From an uncultured Erythrobacter sp. (GTDB lineage Bacteria > Pseudomonadota > Alphaproteobacteria > Sphingomonadales > Sphingomonadaceae), in NCBI GenBank assembly GCA_947500645.1, contig CANMSD010000001.1, forward strand, positions 992,001 through 1,056,000: 64,000 nucleotides of DNA, written 5' to 3'. A program made the position numbers and the translations under genes. Below, in pieces: positions 54,195 to 63,574 of this stretch. The notes beneath the pieces were generated by a model, which was not told where the DNA came from, searched no databases, and saw nothing but the letters and a program-made list of their open reading frames with translations. The first letter of the stretch is position 1. Every line of letters starts with the position of its first letter.

Positions 54195-54261
54195 GCGTGC
54201 GCGGCTAGGCACGCGCCACCAGATTTAAGGCCGACCCAAAGGCCTCTTCACAGGCCCGCGA

Positions 54262-54885
54262 CTATGCGGCGGGCATTTCCGCTTCGAGCTTGGCTTCAAG
54301 CTTCAAACGGACAGCTTCGGCGGCATGACGCGCGCCAAGCTTTGTCATCATATTCGCGCGATGGATTTCGACCGTTCTCGGACTGATATCCAGTTGGCGA
54401 GCGATTACCTTGTTACTGCTGCCTTCAGCCAGCCAGTCGAGCACTTCACGCTCGCGGTTGGAGAGGCTCGATATACGGCTGCGGGCCTCGATCATGCGCC
54501 GACGGGCAGCGCCAAATATCTCGGCCTCTTTCTCGATCCGCGTCAGGCACCGTGCGAAACGTTCCGGATCAAGCGGCATGGAGAGATAGTCGAGCGCACC
54601 TGCTTTGATCGCTTCAACGATGCGGCCAGGACGCGGCTGCTCCTCCACTGCGATTAATGGTAGCCATACGCCCAGCTTGCTAAGCCGCTCGAGGATTACG
54701 GCGACGCCGCCCTCCTCGACCGCGTCACGCGCAACGATAATGCCTTCGCGAGGGGGGTGAACCGCCAGATCGTTGAGGTCGCCATACACCTCACAATGGT
54801 GGCCCAGGGCAAAGCCCGCACGTGACAATTCGGCGCGATGGCGGCTCGATGAGTCAATGAAGTGAAGGATTGCTTTCGGTTCCAT
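54262..54885 (-). CDS. LuxR-type response regulator with degenerate receiver
   Basis: A 207-residue protein with an N-terminal receiver-like domain (residues 5-115) and a C-terminal LuxR helix-turn-helix (LSNREREVLDWLAEGSSNKVIARQLDISPRTVEIHRANMM, near residues 140-178). The receiver retains a FID at the end of strand 1 and VARD at strand 3, but the conserved Thr/Ser is Val (PLIAVEE) and the Lys is replaced (SMPLDPE). It may not be phosphorylated in the classical way. FixJ-like family; no partner kinase is adjacent. Confidence 0.87.
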   Translation of the reverse strand: MEPKAILHFIDSSSRHRAELSRAGFALGHHCEVYGDLNDLAVHPPREGIIVARDAVEEGGVAVILERLSKLGVWLPLIAVEEQPRPGRIVEAIKAGALDYLSMPLDPERFARCLTRIEKEAEIFGAARRRMIEARSRISSLSNREREVLDWLAEGSSNKVIARQLDISPRTVEIHRANMMTKLGARHAAEAVRLKLEAKLEAEMPAA

Positions 54886-55061
54886 GCATAATGAATGCGC
54901 AGGAAATTGAGCAATTACACGTGAGGTTTGGACCGATCTCGATCAATAAATCGGTAAGATTAAGGTAAAGCTATGGGATAGTTCGGAGGCTTTTAGTCCA
55001 AATCGGATGTGATAGACTTATTAAATGCCGTGAAGATGTAACGAGGGCGTATCTCAATCAT

Positions 55062-55805
55062 CTACTTCTCGTCAAAACTGTAGTCCGGCAGCGAATGAAA
55101 TGCCGATTTCAGCGCATCGCCCCAGCTCGACGAGATGGAATCGAAATATGGATCATCCTGCGTCACGCGGTGCAGGTGGGTTGGCGCGAACTCATCCCGC
55201 GCGATCACCATCAGGTCGAGCGGCAAGCCCACCGAGAGGTTCGCTTTCAGGGTGGAATCGAACGACACCATCAGCAGTTTAACGGCATCTTCGAAGCTCA
55301 TGTCCCGATCATAACCGCGCAGGATGATCGGGCGGCCGTACTTGGTCTCACCAATCTGGAAGAACGGCGTGTCTAGGCTCGCCTCGATGAAATTGCCTTC
55401 CGGATAGATCATGAACAGGCGCGGCTCCATTCCCGCGATCTGTCCTGCAACGATAATCGAAGCGGTAAAGCGACCCTTACCGCGATCGCCATTGGCCGCT
55501 TGTCGCTGCTCGATGGTTGAGCGCAGCAACTTGCCGATATCCGAAGCGACCTGAAACATGGTCGGCGCCTTGAACAAAGTGTTCTCACGCTCGTCAGGAG
55601 CCTTGGTGCGTTCTTCCAACTGGCCGACAACCGCCTGTGTCGTCGCGAGATTTCCGGCCGTCATCACGGTGATGATCCGCTCCCCCGGTACATTCCAATG
55701 GAACATCTTGCGGAACACCGAGATGTTGTCGACGCCTGAATTGGTGCGCGTATCGCTCATCAAGACAAGCCCGCGATCAAGCACCATGCCAACACAATAA
55801 GTCAT
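55062..55805 (-). CDS. Anbu, bacterial proteasome-like peptidase
   Basis: A 247-residue protein of the Ntn-hydrolase proteasome-like family. It starts MTYCVGMVLDRGLVLMSDTR, where the residue after Met would be the N-terminal Thr nucleophile after Met removal, and the Lys in FRKMF is the expected catalytic partner. Anbu assembles into a helical multimer and is distinct from the 20S proteasome and HslV. It is the last of four genes on this strand, after transglutaminase, alpha-E and ATP-grasp (102-base gap), the recognised Anbu gene set. Confidence 0.92.
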   Translation of the reverse strand: MTYCVGMVLDRGLVLMSDTRTNSGVDNISVFRKMFHWNVPGERIITVMTAGNLATTQAVVGQLEERTKAPDERENTLFKAPTMFQVASDIGKLLRSTIEQRQAANGDRGKGRFTASIIVAGQIAGMEPRLFMIYPEGNFIEASLDTPFFQIGETKYGRPIILRGYDRDMSFEDAVKLLMVSFDSTLKANLSVGLPLDLMVIARDEFAPTHLHRVTQDDPYFDSISSSWGDALKSAFHSLPDYSFDEK

Positions 55806-55907
55806 ATGATTCTCTGCCAGTAATGGGAGCGGGCAATTAGCGGAATTGGTTAGGAGCGGAAAGAAAGATGTTATCTTTTCAAAAGAAACCCTCGCCCGCG
55901 CTCCACC

Positions 55908-56732
55908 TTATTGCTGATGCTGCTGCTCCACAGCGACCTTGACGGTCAAAACCTGTTCCGATGAGCCGAAGCTGATGCCGGTGACAGGCGCGGCATCGCG
56001 ATAATCGCGGCCCGTTGCGACCCGGACATAACGCGGGTCGGGGCTAATCCCGTTGGAGATATCGAAGCCGACCCAACCAAGCCCGTCAATATGCGCTTCT
56101 GCCCAGGCGTGCGTCGCGTCCTGATCGATCCGGTCGTTCATCATCAGATAGCCGCTAACATAGCGTGCGGGGATATCCGCCATACGCGCCGCCGACAGAA
56201 AGATATGGGTGTGGTCCTGACAAACGCCCTCACCCGCATCGACCGCCTCCTCGGCAGCCGTAGAAACGCCGGTAGTGCCGGTGCGATAGGCAACCTCTGA
56301 GCGGATCTTGGCCGACAGAGCATGGAGATAGTCGAGCTTGCTGTCCTGATCGGCACCGCCGTTTGCGGAGAGATCGCGCACAAACGCGCGGAGCTTTGGC
56401 CCCGGCTTGGTTAGCGGGGTCTGGCCGAGGAAACTCCACAGCGGCATGTGACCCGAATGCCGTCCAATCACGCCGGCGCTATCTTCCGTTTGCACCGTGC
56501 CGCGGCACGTGACCGTCACTTCATTGATACCAGGCTCGATCGCTATGAGTGTGGTTGTGTTGAAATGCTGGTCTTCGTATTCAAGCTCTGGATCGGCGTT
56601 CTCATATTCCATCCGCCAATCGAGAATCTTTTGACCTTGCGTTTCCTTGGGCGTCAGCCGGAGACGCTGGAGCGCGTGCACGACTGGCTCGGAGAAGGTG
56701 TAATTGGTGGTGTGGCGGATAGACAATCTCAT
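55908..56732 (-). CDS. Transglutaminase-like protein of the Anbu cluster
   Basis: A 274-residue protein with the bacterial transglutaminase N-terminal strand region (LSIRHTTNYTFSEPVVHALQRLRLTPKE) and the catalytic triad: Cys in GEGVCQDHTHIFL, His in DATHAWAEAHIDG and Asp in WVGFDISNGI. Likely a cysteine peptidase or amidase. The start overlaps the alpha-E gene stop (ATGA). Part of the four-gene Anbu cluster. Confidence 0.92.
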   Translation of the reverse strand: MRLSIRHTTNYTFSEPVVHALQRLRLTPKETQGQKILDWRMEYENADPELEYEDQHFNTTTLIAIEPGINEVTVTCRGTVQTEDSAGVIGRHSGHMPLWSFLGQTPLTKPGPKLRAFVRDLSANGGADQDSKLDYLHALSAKIRSEVAYRTGTTGVSTAAEEAVDAGEGVCQDHTHIFLSAARMADIPARYVSGYLMMNDRIDQDATHAWAEAHIDGLGWVGFDISNGISPDPRYVRVATGRDYRDAAPVTGISFGSSEQVLTVKVAVEQQHQQ

Positions 56733-57673
56733 GCGAGGAACCTGTAGTCTTCACCAATCGCCGTGCCGATGGCAGCGTTGCGGCCGATGTAGTCGAGCAA
56801 GAATTCATGGAGACCCTGCTCGAAAATATCCTCGACCGTCAGCTCGTTGATCTCCATGTCGGCCTGCCGCATCAGCTCATTGCACTCGCCCTCTTGCCCG
56901 TGAATTCGCGCCAAGGCAGCGAGATGAGTACGCAAAGCGTTGCGGCAGAAGGCAAGGCTGCGCGGGAAGCGATCATCGAGCACCAGGAATTCAACAATTC
57001 CGCGCGCCTCGATCTGCCCGGCGTTAAGCCAGCTATAGGCGCTCGCGCCCGCCACCGAACGTAGCACCTGATCCCATTGCCCAGTGTCGAGACTTGAACC
57101 GACATGTCGCAAGCTTGGGAGCAGCAGAAAATATTTCATGTCAAGGATACGCGCCGTGCTTTCGGCGCGCTCTATGTATGTGCCGGCGCGAGCAAAGTGA
57201 TAGCCCTCATTGCGCAACATCGAGCCATCGAACGCACCGTGCACCAGCGTGCCAGCGCGGCGAACCATGCTGATCACATCGCCCACCGCATTTGCGCCAA
57301 CGGGCCGCGAGAGAACCTTGTCGAGTTCCATCCAGCTTTCGTTGACCGCAACCCAAACCTCACTTGAGATATTGGTTCGGGCCATTCGAGCGTTGGTGCG
57401 GACCGCGCCGAACATCTCGCGCACACTCGCCGGGTTGTTCTTATCACGCAGGATGAAGTTCCAGGCTTGTTGGCCGGAATAATCGTCATGTTCCGCTTCA
57501 TAGGCACCGCGCTGTCCAGAGGTCGCGATCACCGATCGCCATTCCTCTTCTGCGGTCGCAGAGTCTCGGGTCAGCGCCATGCGAAGCCCCGCATCAAGCA
57601 AGCGCGCAGTGTTCTCCGCGCGCTCAAGATAGCGGAACATCCAGAACAGGCCGTTGGCTGTGCGTCCTAACAT
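56729..57673 (-). CDS. Alpha-E domain protein of the Anbu cluster
   Basis: A 314-residue mostly helical protein of the alpha-E family (MLGRTANGLFWMFRYLERAENTARLLD at the N-terminus; MLRNEGYHFARAGTYIERAESTARIL at mid-protein; C-terminal YIGRNAAIGTAIGEDYRFLA). It is known from clusters with a circularly permuted ATP-grasp and transglutaminase. Its role in peptide-tagging or amide-bond chemistry is hypothesised in the literature. It is 10 bases downstream of the ATP-grasp stop codon. Confidence 0.9.
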   Translation of the reverse strand: MLGRTANGLFWMFRYLERAENTARLLDAGLRMALTRDSATAEEEWRSVIATSGQRGAYEAEHDDYSGQQAWNFILRDKNNPASVREMFGAVRTNARMARTNISSEVWVAVNESWMELDKVLSRPVGANAVGDVISMVRRAGTLVHGAFDGSMLRNEGYHFARAGTYIERAESTARILDMKYFLLLPSLRHVGSSLDTGQWDQVLRSVAGASAYSWLNAGQIEARGIVEFLVLDDRFPRSLAFCRNALRTHLAALARIHGQEGECNELMRQADMEINELTVEDIFEQGLHEFLLDYIGRNAAIGTAIGEDYRFLA

Positions 57674-57683
57674 GCCGCCACCA

Positions 57684-59111
57684 TCAGTCCTTCAACACCC
57701 AAGTGTCTTTTGTGCCGCCACCTTGGCTCGAATTGACCACGAGCGAGCCTTCTTTGAGTGCAACGCGCGTCAGACCACCGGGCGTAATGTCGATGCCATC
57801 GGGCGAGACCAGTACAAACGGGCGCAAGTCCAGATGACGCGGAGCCAGCCCCTTCTTGGTGAAAATTGGACAGGTCGAGAGCGAAAGCGTGGGCTGTGCG
57901 ATATAGTTTTCAGGGCTCGCTTCCAGCTTCTTGCGGAACTTGGCAATCTCGCGTTTAGACGCAGTCGGCCCGATCAGCATGCCATAGCCACCCGAGCCGT
58001 GAACTTCCTTCACAACCAGCTCGTCGAGGTTGTCGAGTACGTGGGCAAGGCTGTCATCATCCGCACAGCGCCAGGTCTCCACATTGGGCAGCAGCGGCTT
58101 CTCGCCGGTGTAGAATTCGACGATCTCAGGCATGAAGCTGTAGATCGCCTTGTCATCCGACACGCCTGTGCCCGGCGCATTGGCGATAGTGACATTGCCA
58201 GCGCGATAAACGTCCATGATGCCGGGAATGCCAAGCACACTATCAGGATTGAAGGTCAGCGGATCGAGGTAGTCGTCATCGACCCGGCGATAGATTACAT
58301 CGACCGGAGTGTAGCCATCGGTACAGCGCATCTGCACCTTCCCATCGACCACGCGCAAATCGCTCGCCTCGACCAGCACCGCTCCCATCTGATCGGCGAG
58401 GAAAGCGTGCTCGAAATAGGCGGAATTGTAGATGCCCGGCGTCAGCACAGCGACGCACGGCTTCCCCGCAGTTCCTTCGGGCGCGCAGGCGGCCAAACTA
58501 CGCGCAAGGCGACGCGGATAGTTGGAGACGCTTTCTACCCCGATGCGCGAGAAGAGGTCGGGGAACATCGACATCATCGTTTCGCGGTTTTCGAGCATGT
58601 AAGAGACGCCCGATGGCGTGCGGGCATTGTCTTCCAGCACAAAGAACTCGTCCGGCCCGGTGCGCACCAAGTCGATTCCGACGATATGCGTGTAAATCCC
58701 GCCCGGCGGAGTGAAGCCAACCATATTGGGCAGCCAAGCATCGTTGTTGCGCAGCAGGCGTTCAGGCAGGCGGCCCGCGCGAATAATCTCCTGCCGGTGG
58801 CAAAGGTCGTAGAGGAAAGCGTTGAGCGCCCGCACCCGCTGTTCGATCCCGCGCGTCAGCTTGCGCCATTCATTTGCGGTGATGATGCGCGGCACCATGT
58901 CGAACGGGATCAGGCGTTCCTCCGCCTCATCCTCACCATAGACGTTGAAAGTGATGCCGGTGCGGCGAAAGCTCTCATCCGCATCCTTGGCCTTGCGCTT
59001 CAGCAGGTCGGTCTGCTGCTCGTCATACCAGGCGCAATAGTCCTCATAGGCCGGACGGATACCCCCAGCCGCATCGTACATTTCATCAAAATTGGAGGTC
59101 GACAGGACCAC
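57684..59111 (-). CDS. Circularly permuted ATP-grasp type 2 protein of the Anbu cluster
   Basis: A 475-residue protein of the circularly permuted ATP-grasp type 2 family (DEMYDAAGGIRPAYEDYCAWY near the N-terminus; GIDLVRTGPDEFFVLEDNARTPSG; YNSAYFEHAFLADQMGAVLVE; VVKEVHGSGGYGMLIGP). It is predicted to make an amide or peptide bond using ATP, possibly linking an amino acid to a substrate that the cluster's transglutaminase-like and Anbu proteins later process. GTG start at 59111 with GGGG upstream; ATG at the codon for the second Met (MYDAAGG) is a possible alternative. First gene of the cluster. Confidence 0.9.
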   Translation of the reverse strand: MVLSTSNFDEMYDAAGGIRPAYEDYCAWYDEQQTDLLKRKAKDADESFRRTGITFNVYGEDEAEERLIPFDMVPRIITANEWRKLTRGIEQRVRALNAFLYDLCHRQEIIRAGRLPERLLRNNDAWLPNMVGFTPPGGIYTHIVGIDLVRTGPDEFFVLEDNARTPSGVSYMLENRETMMSMFPDLFSRIGVESVSNYPRRLARSLAACAPEGTAGKPCVAVLTPGIYNSAYFEHAFLADQMGAVLVEASDLRVVDGKVQMRCTDGYTPVDVIYRRVDDDYLDPLTFNPDSVLGIPGIMDVYRAGNVTIANAPGTGVSDDKAIYSFMPEIVEFYTGEKPLLPNVETWRCADDDSLAHVLDNLDELVVKEVHGSGGYGMLIGPTASKREIAKFRKKLEASPENYIAQPTLSLSTCPIFTKKGLAPRHLDLRPFVLVSPDGIDITPGGLTRVALKEGSLVVNSSQGGGTKDTWVLKD

Positions 59112-59177
59112 TTACCCCATGGATTGCGCAACACGCTCGGATGCTAAGGAATAACACCCATACCCACAAAGAAAGGC

Positions 59178-59951
59178 TCAGTCGCGTTCTAGTTCCGAAA
59201 GAACCGTTTGGATCGCTTCAGTCGAGTAGGAAAAGCCGATATGCGTGCAGCGCAGGGCGATGGCACGGTCGCGCTCTTCGGGCTGGCCACAAGCGGCGCG
59301 GGCCGAGATCATGCCATCGCGCGGACTCCACAGAGCAATCGTTTCAACTGGAGGTTTGACAGCAATATCCTGCCCGACCGGCACCGCATCAACGCTGTGT
59401 CCCGTGACGAACTGATACACTCGCCAGACATTATTCGATCGGGGATCACCGGAGAACGGTGAACCCATTGTGATAACCTTGGCGATGGCATGTGGCTGAC
59501 GCTTCGCAAGTTCGCGCGCGAATAATCCGCCAAGACTCCAGCCGAGCAGGACAATCGGCTCTCCGGCCTGATCGTAAAGGTCGAGCAGGCGCTCTTCCAG
59601 CTTGGCGACATTCTCTTCGGTTGGGCCAAGATTGAAGCCCAGGCCCCATCGCTTTGCGGTGTGGCCGGCGCGCTCCAGATGCTTCGCCATAAAGCGCATC
59701 CTGACCGGATGCGTCATGAAGCCGGGCAGCACCATCACCGTGCGCGGATGTTTGGTCTTCGCGACTTCAATCTTGCGACGGGGCCGCTTGTAAACTTCGG
59801 TCAGGATTTCCGCTTCGCCGAGGAACCGCAGCAGTGGCGGACGCGGCGCCGTGTCCTCCACTGGCTCTCGGGCCAGCGCAACACGGCGTGCCAACTCATT
59901 CTTCGTCCAAAGCGAAGATGTGAGTTCAGAAAGGGAAGCGCGAGAGGCCAT
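59178..59951 (-). CDS. Alpha/beta hydrolase
   Basis: A 257-residue alpha/beta hydrolase with the nucleophile elbow LLGWSLGGLFARELAKR near residue 140, the acid in WSPRDGMIS near residue 214 and the catalytic His in CTHIGFS near residue 240. The oxyanion region is VMVLPGFMTHPVRM. The substrate is unknown; this family is often annotated as esterase or PGAP1-like. It is in the same direction as the Anbu cluster, 66 bases upstream of the ATP-grasp start. The region upstream has an 11-base direct repeat (59960 and 60010). Confidence 0.88.
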   Translation of the reverse strand: MASRASLSELTSSLWTKNELARRVALAREPVEDTAPRPPLLRFLGEAEILTEVYKRPRRKIEVAKTKHPRTVMVLPGFMTHPVRMRFMAKHLERAGHTAKRWGLGFNLGPTEENVAKLEERLLDLYDQAGEPIVLLGWSLGGLFARELAKRQPHAIAKVITMGSPFSGDPRSNNVWRVYQFVTGHSVDAVPVGQDIAVKPPVETIALWSPRDGMISARAACGQPEERDRAIALRCTHIGFSYSTEAIQTVLSELERD

Positions 59952-60113
59952 AATTCGAGACTAGGTCCAACAATGCAACAAAACCGAAACAGTCAATTCA
60001 GACTGTCACACTAGGTCCAAGCGGTGAACACCAAATGAAGCAAGCTCTCTTGCTGTCTTGTCGGATTACTGTCGTCTCGAATTATGCACCTTTCGCGGGA
60101 AGGCGAGCAGCCT

Positions 60114-60650
60114 TCAGCTGCAATCGCCAATCCGTTCTTGGGAGGTCTTCATCTTCATCGTGCCCTCGCCCATTCCAGCGAAATCGCCGGTCATGGTCAT
60201 GGTCATTTCCGAAGAAGTGCGACCGCCCGTGCCGACCACGGTCATCTTCACTTCGTTTCCGGCCTGTTTGCAGGTCATGGCCGCATCAATGCTGCCGCCA
60301 TCGACTTCGAACTTTTCATAGGTGCAGTCTTCCTGACCTTGCTGCGCCATTTCCTCGAAGCCGCGCGCAGCCTGCTCTTCCGTGAGGCAGAACTCGCTGG
60401 TCGTGCTGCTCATCGAGCTTTTCATCATCTCGGCCACTTGAGGAGGCGCGCCAGGAATATCGACTTCCAGCACTTCGATGCTGGCGCGATACTGTCCGGC
60501 CTCGGGGCGTACAGACTCGTCGAAATTTGCCGCAGCTTCTGCTGCTTCGTCGCTGCTGATCGTGCCATCGCCATCAGCATCGACTTCTGTTCCACCCGAA
60601 CAGCCAGCAACAAGAACGGCAAGAGCCGCAGCACACATAATTGGTTTCAT
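60114..60650 (-). CDS. DUF3617 lipoprotein with an EF-hand loop
   Basis: A 178-residue lipoprotein with lipobox LVAGC (Cys 17). Close after it lies a complete 12-residue EF-hand calcium loop DADGDGTISSDE (Asp at positions 1, 3 and 5, Gly at 6, Ile at 8, Glu at 12). The rest matches DUF3617: RPEAGQYRASIEVLEVDIPG, then SEFCLTEEQAARGFEE and CTYEKFEVDGGSIDAAMTC with paired Cys. GAGGG precedes the start at 60650. No catalytic site is evident. It is next to a second DUF3617 gene. Confidence 0.85.
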   Translation of the reverse strand: MKPIMCAAALAVLVAGCSGGTEVDADGDGTISSDEAAEAAANFDESVRPEAGQYRASIEVLEVDIPGAPPQVAEMMKSSMSSTTSEFCLTEEQAARGFEEMAQQGQEDCTYEKFEVDGGSIDAAMTCKQAGNEVKMTVVGTGGRTSSEMTMTMTGDFAGMGEGTMKMKTSQERIGDCS

Positions 60651-60765
60651 TGAATTTCCCTCATCTTGCATCGCAGTGAAAGCGCGACTGAAATGCCCCG
60701 CGAGGTGCGGTTATCGCTGTGCGAGGGAGTGCACAAGCGAAGACATCATATTTCGCTAATTTATC

Positions 60766-61269
60766 TCAACAATCGCCGAGGCGCTTGCCGTTTTGCACCG
60801 CGATTGCCTTGACCCGGTGCCGTCCATCTAACCCCTGTACCTTAGCGCTGCCATCCAGCGTCACGACCGCACGGTATTTATTCTCGGCTTGGGCCACGGA
60901 AACATCGAATTTCGGGCTATAGTCTGCCTTCGGATCGACGAGAGTACAGACGCCAGCGGCGGTCATACGGCGCGGAGAGTGATTGAAGGACTCGATCGTG
61001 CAGTCGGCGTTGACGCGGCGATTGATGTCGTCTTCCTGCCAATCGCGGTCGATGAACATCGGTTCGCCGCATACCTTCTCGACGCTCTCTAGCTGCTTGA
61101 AGGAATTGGGCAGATCAGCGGCCATAATCGGCATACCGTCGATCGAAACGCTATCGAGCTTTGTAGTCATCTCCCACTCGCCATAGAGCGGAACATTGTT
61201 CGGATTGTCGCCCGCGCAGGCGGCAAGCCATACAGCCGATAGAGCGACGCAGATCGGGCGCAAATCCAT
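60766..61269 (-). CDS. DUF3617 lipoprotein
   Basis: A 167-residue lipoprotein with lipobox LAACA (Cys 18). The DUF3617-like region has YGEWEMTTKLDSVSIDGMP, then KVCGEPMFID and DCTIESFNHS, with Cys pairs in the same arrangement as in the preceding gene. The start at 61269 has GGAAGGGGACC upstream. It is probably periplasmic-facing. Function unknown. The two tandem copies are diverged, so an old duplication is likely. Divergent from uvrB. Confidence 0.83.
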   Translation of the reverse strand: MDLRPICVALSAVWLAACAGDNPNNVPLYGEWEMTTKLDSVSIDGMPIMAADLPNSFKQLESVEKVCGEPMFIDRDWQEDDINRRVNADCTIESFNHSPRRMTAAGVCTLVDPKADYSPKFDVSVAQAENKYRAVVTLDGSAKVQGLDGRHRVKAIAVQNGKRLGDC

Positions 61270-61378
61270 GGTCAGGTCCCCTTCCTTGCAGCGCAAGCTA
61301 GACCTCGAACGCTTTCATTTGTGCTAATCGCCCGATTGCACGTTGCGATCCACCCGTTTGGCCTTCATATGTTCTCGC

Positions 61379-63574
61379 ATGTCAGAATTGGTGATCCGCA
61401 GAGGCCTCGAAGAGCCTGACACATCCGACGAGTTTACCCCGCACCGCCCCAATCGCCCGGAAAAGAGCGATGGCGGCAAAGCGTTCAAACTTGTCTCCGA
61501 TTACCAGCCAGCGGGCGACCAACCGACCGCAATTGTCGAGCTTGTCGCCGGCGCAAAAGAAGGTGAGAAAACGCAGACCCTTCTGGGCGTGACCGGGTCG
61601 GGCAAGACCTTCACTATGGCGAAGGTGATCGAGGAATTGCAGCGCCCCGCGCTGGTGCTTGCGCCGAACAAGATCCTCGCCGCGCAGCTCTATGGAGAGT
61701 TCAAAAGCTTTTTCCCGGAAAATGCGGTCGAGTATTTCGTCAGCTATTACGACTATTACCAGCCTGAAGCCTACGTGCCGCGCTCTGACACCTACATCGA
61801 GAAAGAGTCGAGCGTAAACGAGGCGATCGACCGGATGCGCCATTCGGCCACGCGCGCACTGCTTGAACGCGATGATGTGATTATCGTCGCATCCGTTTCA
61901 TGCCTCTACGGTATCGGCTCGGTCGAGACCTATTCGGCGATGATCTTCGATATCAAGAAGGACGAGACGGTCGATCAGCGCGAGCTGATCCGCAAGCTCG
62001 TCGCGCTACAATACAAGCGCAATGACGCTGCTTTTCAGCGCGGCACATTCCGCGTGCGCGGCGACAATCTTGAACTGTTCCCCAGCCACTACGAAGACAT
62101 GGCCTGGCGCATCAGCTTCTTCGGTGACGAGATCGAGGAAATCAGCGAATTCGATCCGCTGACCGGCAAGAAAGGCGCGTCGCTCGAAAAGGTGCGCGTC
62201 TATGCGAACTCGCACTATGTGACGCCCGGCCCGACGATGAAACAGGCGACCGAGGCGATCAAATTCGAGCTGGAGCACCGCCTCAAAGAACTTCAGGAAG
62301 AGGGGCAATTGCTCGAGGCGCAGCGGCTGGAACAACGCACCAATTTCGACCTTGAGATGATTGCCGCGACCGGAAGCTGCGCGGGGATCGAGAATTATTC
62401 GCGCTTTCTCACTGGTCGCTTACCCGGAGAGCCGCCGCCAACCCTGTTCGAATACTTGCCCGAAAACGCGCTACTCTTCGTCGATGAGAGCCACCAGACC
62501 GTGCCGCAGATCGGCGCGATGTCGAAAGGCGACCACAGGCGCAAGATTACGCTCGCCGAATATGGCTTCCGCTTGCCAAGCTGCATCGACAACCGCCCAC
62601 TGCGTTTCAACGAGTGGGATGCGATGCGCCCGCAGACCTTTGCCGTTTCAGCCACGCCGGGCGGCTGGGAGATGGAACAAACCGGCGGCGTGTTCGCCGA
62701 ACAGGTCATCCGCCCAACCGGCCTGATCGATCCGCCAGTCGAGATTCGCCCGGTCGAGGATCAGGTGCAGGATTGTATTCAGGAATGTCTTGCCACCGCG
62801 AAGAAGGGCTATCGCACACTTGTCACCACCCTGACCAAGCGGATGGCGGAAGACCTGACCGAATTCATGCACGAGGCGGGCGTAAAGGTCCGTTACATGC
62901 ACTCCGACGTCGAGACGCTGGAGCGCATCGAGCTGATCCGCGATTTGCGGCTGGGCGTTTATGATGTGCTGATCGGGATCAACCTTCTGCGCGAAGGGCT
63001 AGACATTCCCGAATGTGGCCTCGTCGCGATCCTTGATGCCGACAAGGAGGGCTTCCTGCGTTCGGAAACCTCGCTGATCCAGACGATCGGCCGCGCGGCA
63101 CGCAATGTCGACGGCAAGGTGATCCTCTATGCCGACCGTGTGACGGGAAGTATGGAACGCGCCATGGCTGAAACTGAGCGACGACGCGAGAAGCAGCGCG
63201 CTTACAACGACGAACACGGCATCACCCCGACAACCATCAAGCGCGACATCGCCGACATCGTCGCTCACACTGCCAGTCAGGATGGCGTTGTCGTCGACAC
63301 CGGAGACAATGAGGTCAACAACCTGGTCGGTCACAATCTGCGGGCCTATATTGAAGACCTCGAGAAGCGGATGCGCGACGCCGCCGCGAACCTCGAATTC
63401 GAAGAAGCCGGTCGCCTGCGCGACGAAATCCGGCGGCTTGAAAATGACGAGTTGGGCCTGCCCGATGGTGAGAAGAAAGCGCCCAAGGTCGGCCGCTCCG
63501 ATGCTGGCCGTCCCGGCACGCGCAAGACCCGCTATGGCAAGACGCGCTACAAACGCATGGGCGGAAAGCCGTGA
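61379..63574 (+). CDS. uvrB: Excinuclease ABC subunit B
   Basis: A 731-residue helicase-like subunit of nucleotide excision repair. Walker A is [14 protein letters not shown] near residue 75, the beta-hairpin region is [20 protein letters not shown], motif II is LFVDESHQT, and helicase motifs V/VI ([21 protein letters not shown]) follow. The C-terminal UVR domain is [20 protein letters not shown]. The start is ATG 61379, close to known UvrB N-termini. It overlaps the next gene by four bases (GTGA). The length is slightly above E. coli UvrB (673) because of N- and C-terminal extensions. Confidence 0.96.
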   Translation: MSELVIRRGLEEPDTSDEFTPHRPNRPEKSDGGKAFKLVSDYQPAGDQPTAIVELVAGAKEGEKTQTLLGVTGSGKTFTMAKVIEELQRPALVLAPNKILAAQLYGEFKSFFPENAVEYFVSYYDYYQPEAYVPRSDTYIEKESSVNEAIDRMRHSATRALLERDDVIIVASVSCLYGIGSVETYSAMIFDIKKDETVDQRELIRKLVALQYKRNDAAFQRGTFRVRGDNLELFPSHYEDMAWRISFFGDEIEEISEFDPLTGKKGASLEKVRVYANSHYVTPGPTMKQATEAIKFELEHRLKELQEEGQLLEAQRLEQRTNFDLEMIAATGSCAGIENYSRFLTGRLPGEPPPTLFEYLPENALLFVDESHQTVPQIGAMSKGDHRRKITLAEYGFRLPSCIDNRPLRFNEWDAMRPQTFAVSATPGGWEMEQTGGVFAEQVIRPTGLIDPPVEIRPVEDQVQDCIQECLATAKKGYRTLVTTLTKRMAEDLTEFMHEAGVKVRYMHSDVETLERIELIRDLRLGVYDVLIGINLLREGLDIPECGLVAILDADKEGFLRSETSLIQTIGRAARNVDGKVILYADRVTGSMERAMAETERRREKQRAYNDEHGITPTTIKRDIADIVAHTASQDGVVVDTGDNEVNNLVGHNLRAYIEDLEKRMRDAAANLEFEEAGRLRDEIRRLENDELGLPDGEKKAPKVGRSDAGRPGTRKTRYGKTRYKRMGGKP

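Noticed and set aside
57654-59147. Plus-strand frame of 497 residues
   Set aside because: Antisense to the ATP-grasp gene of the Anbu cluster, whose protein family is certain; the antisense translation has no recognisable domain.
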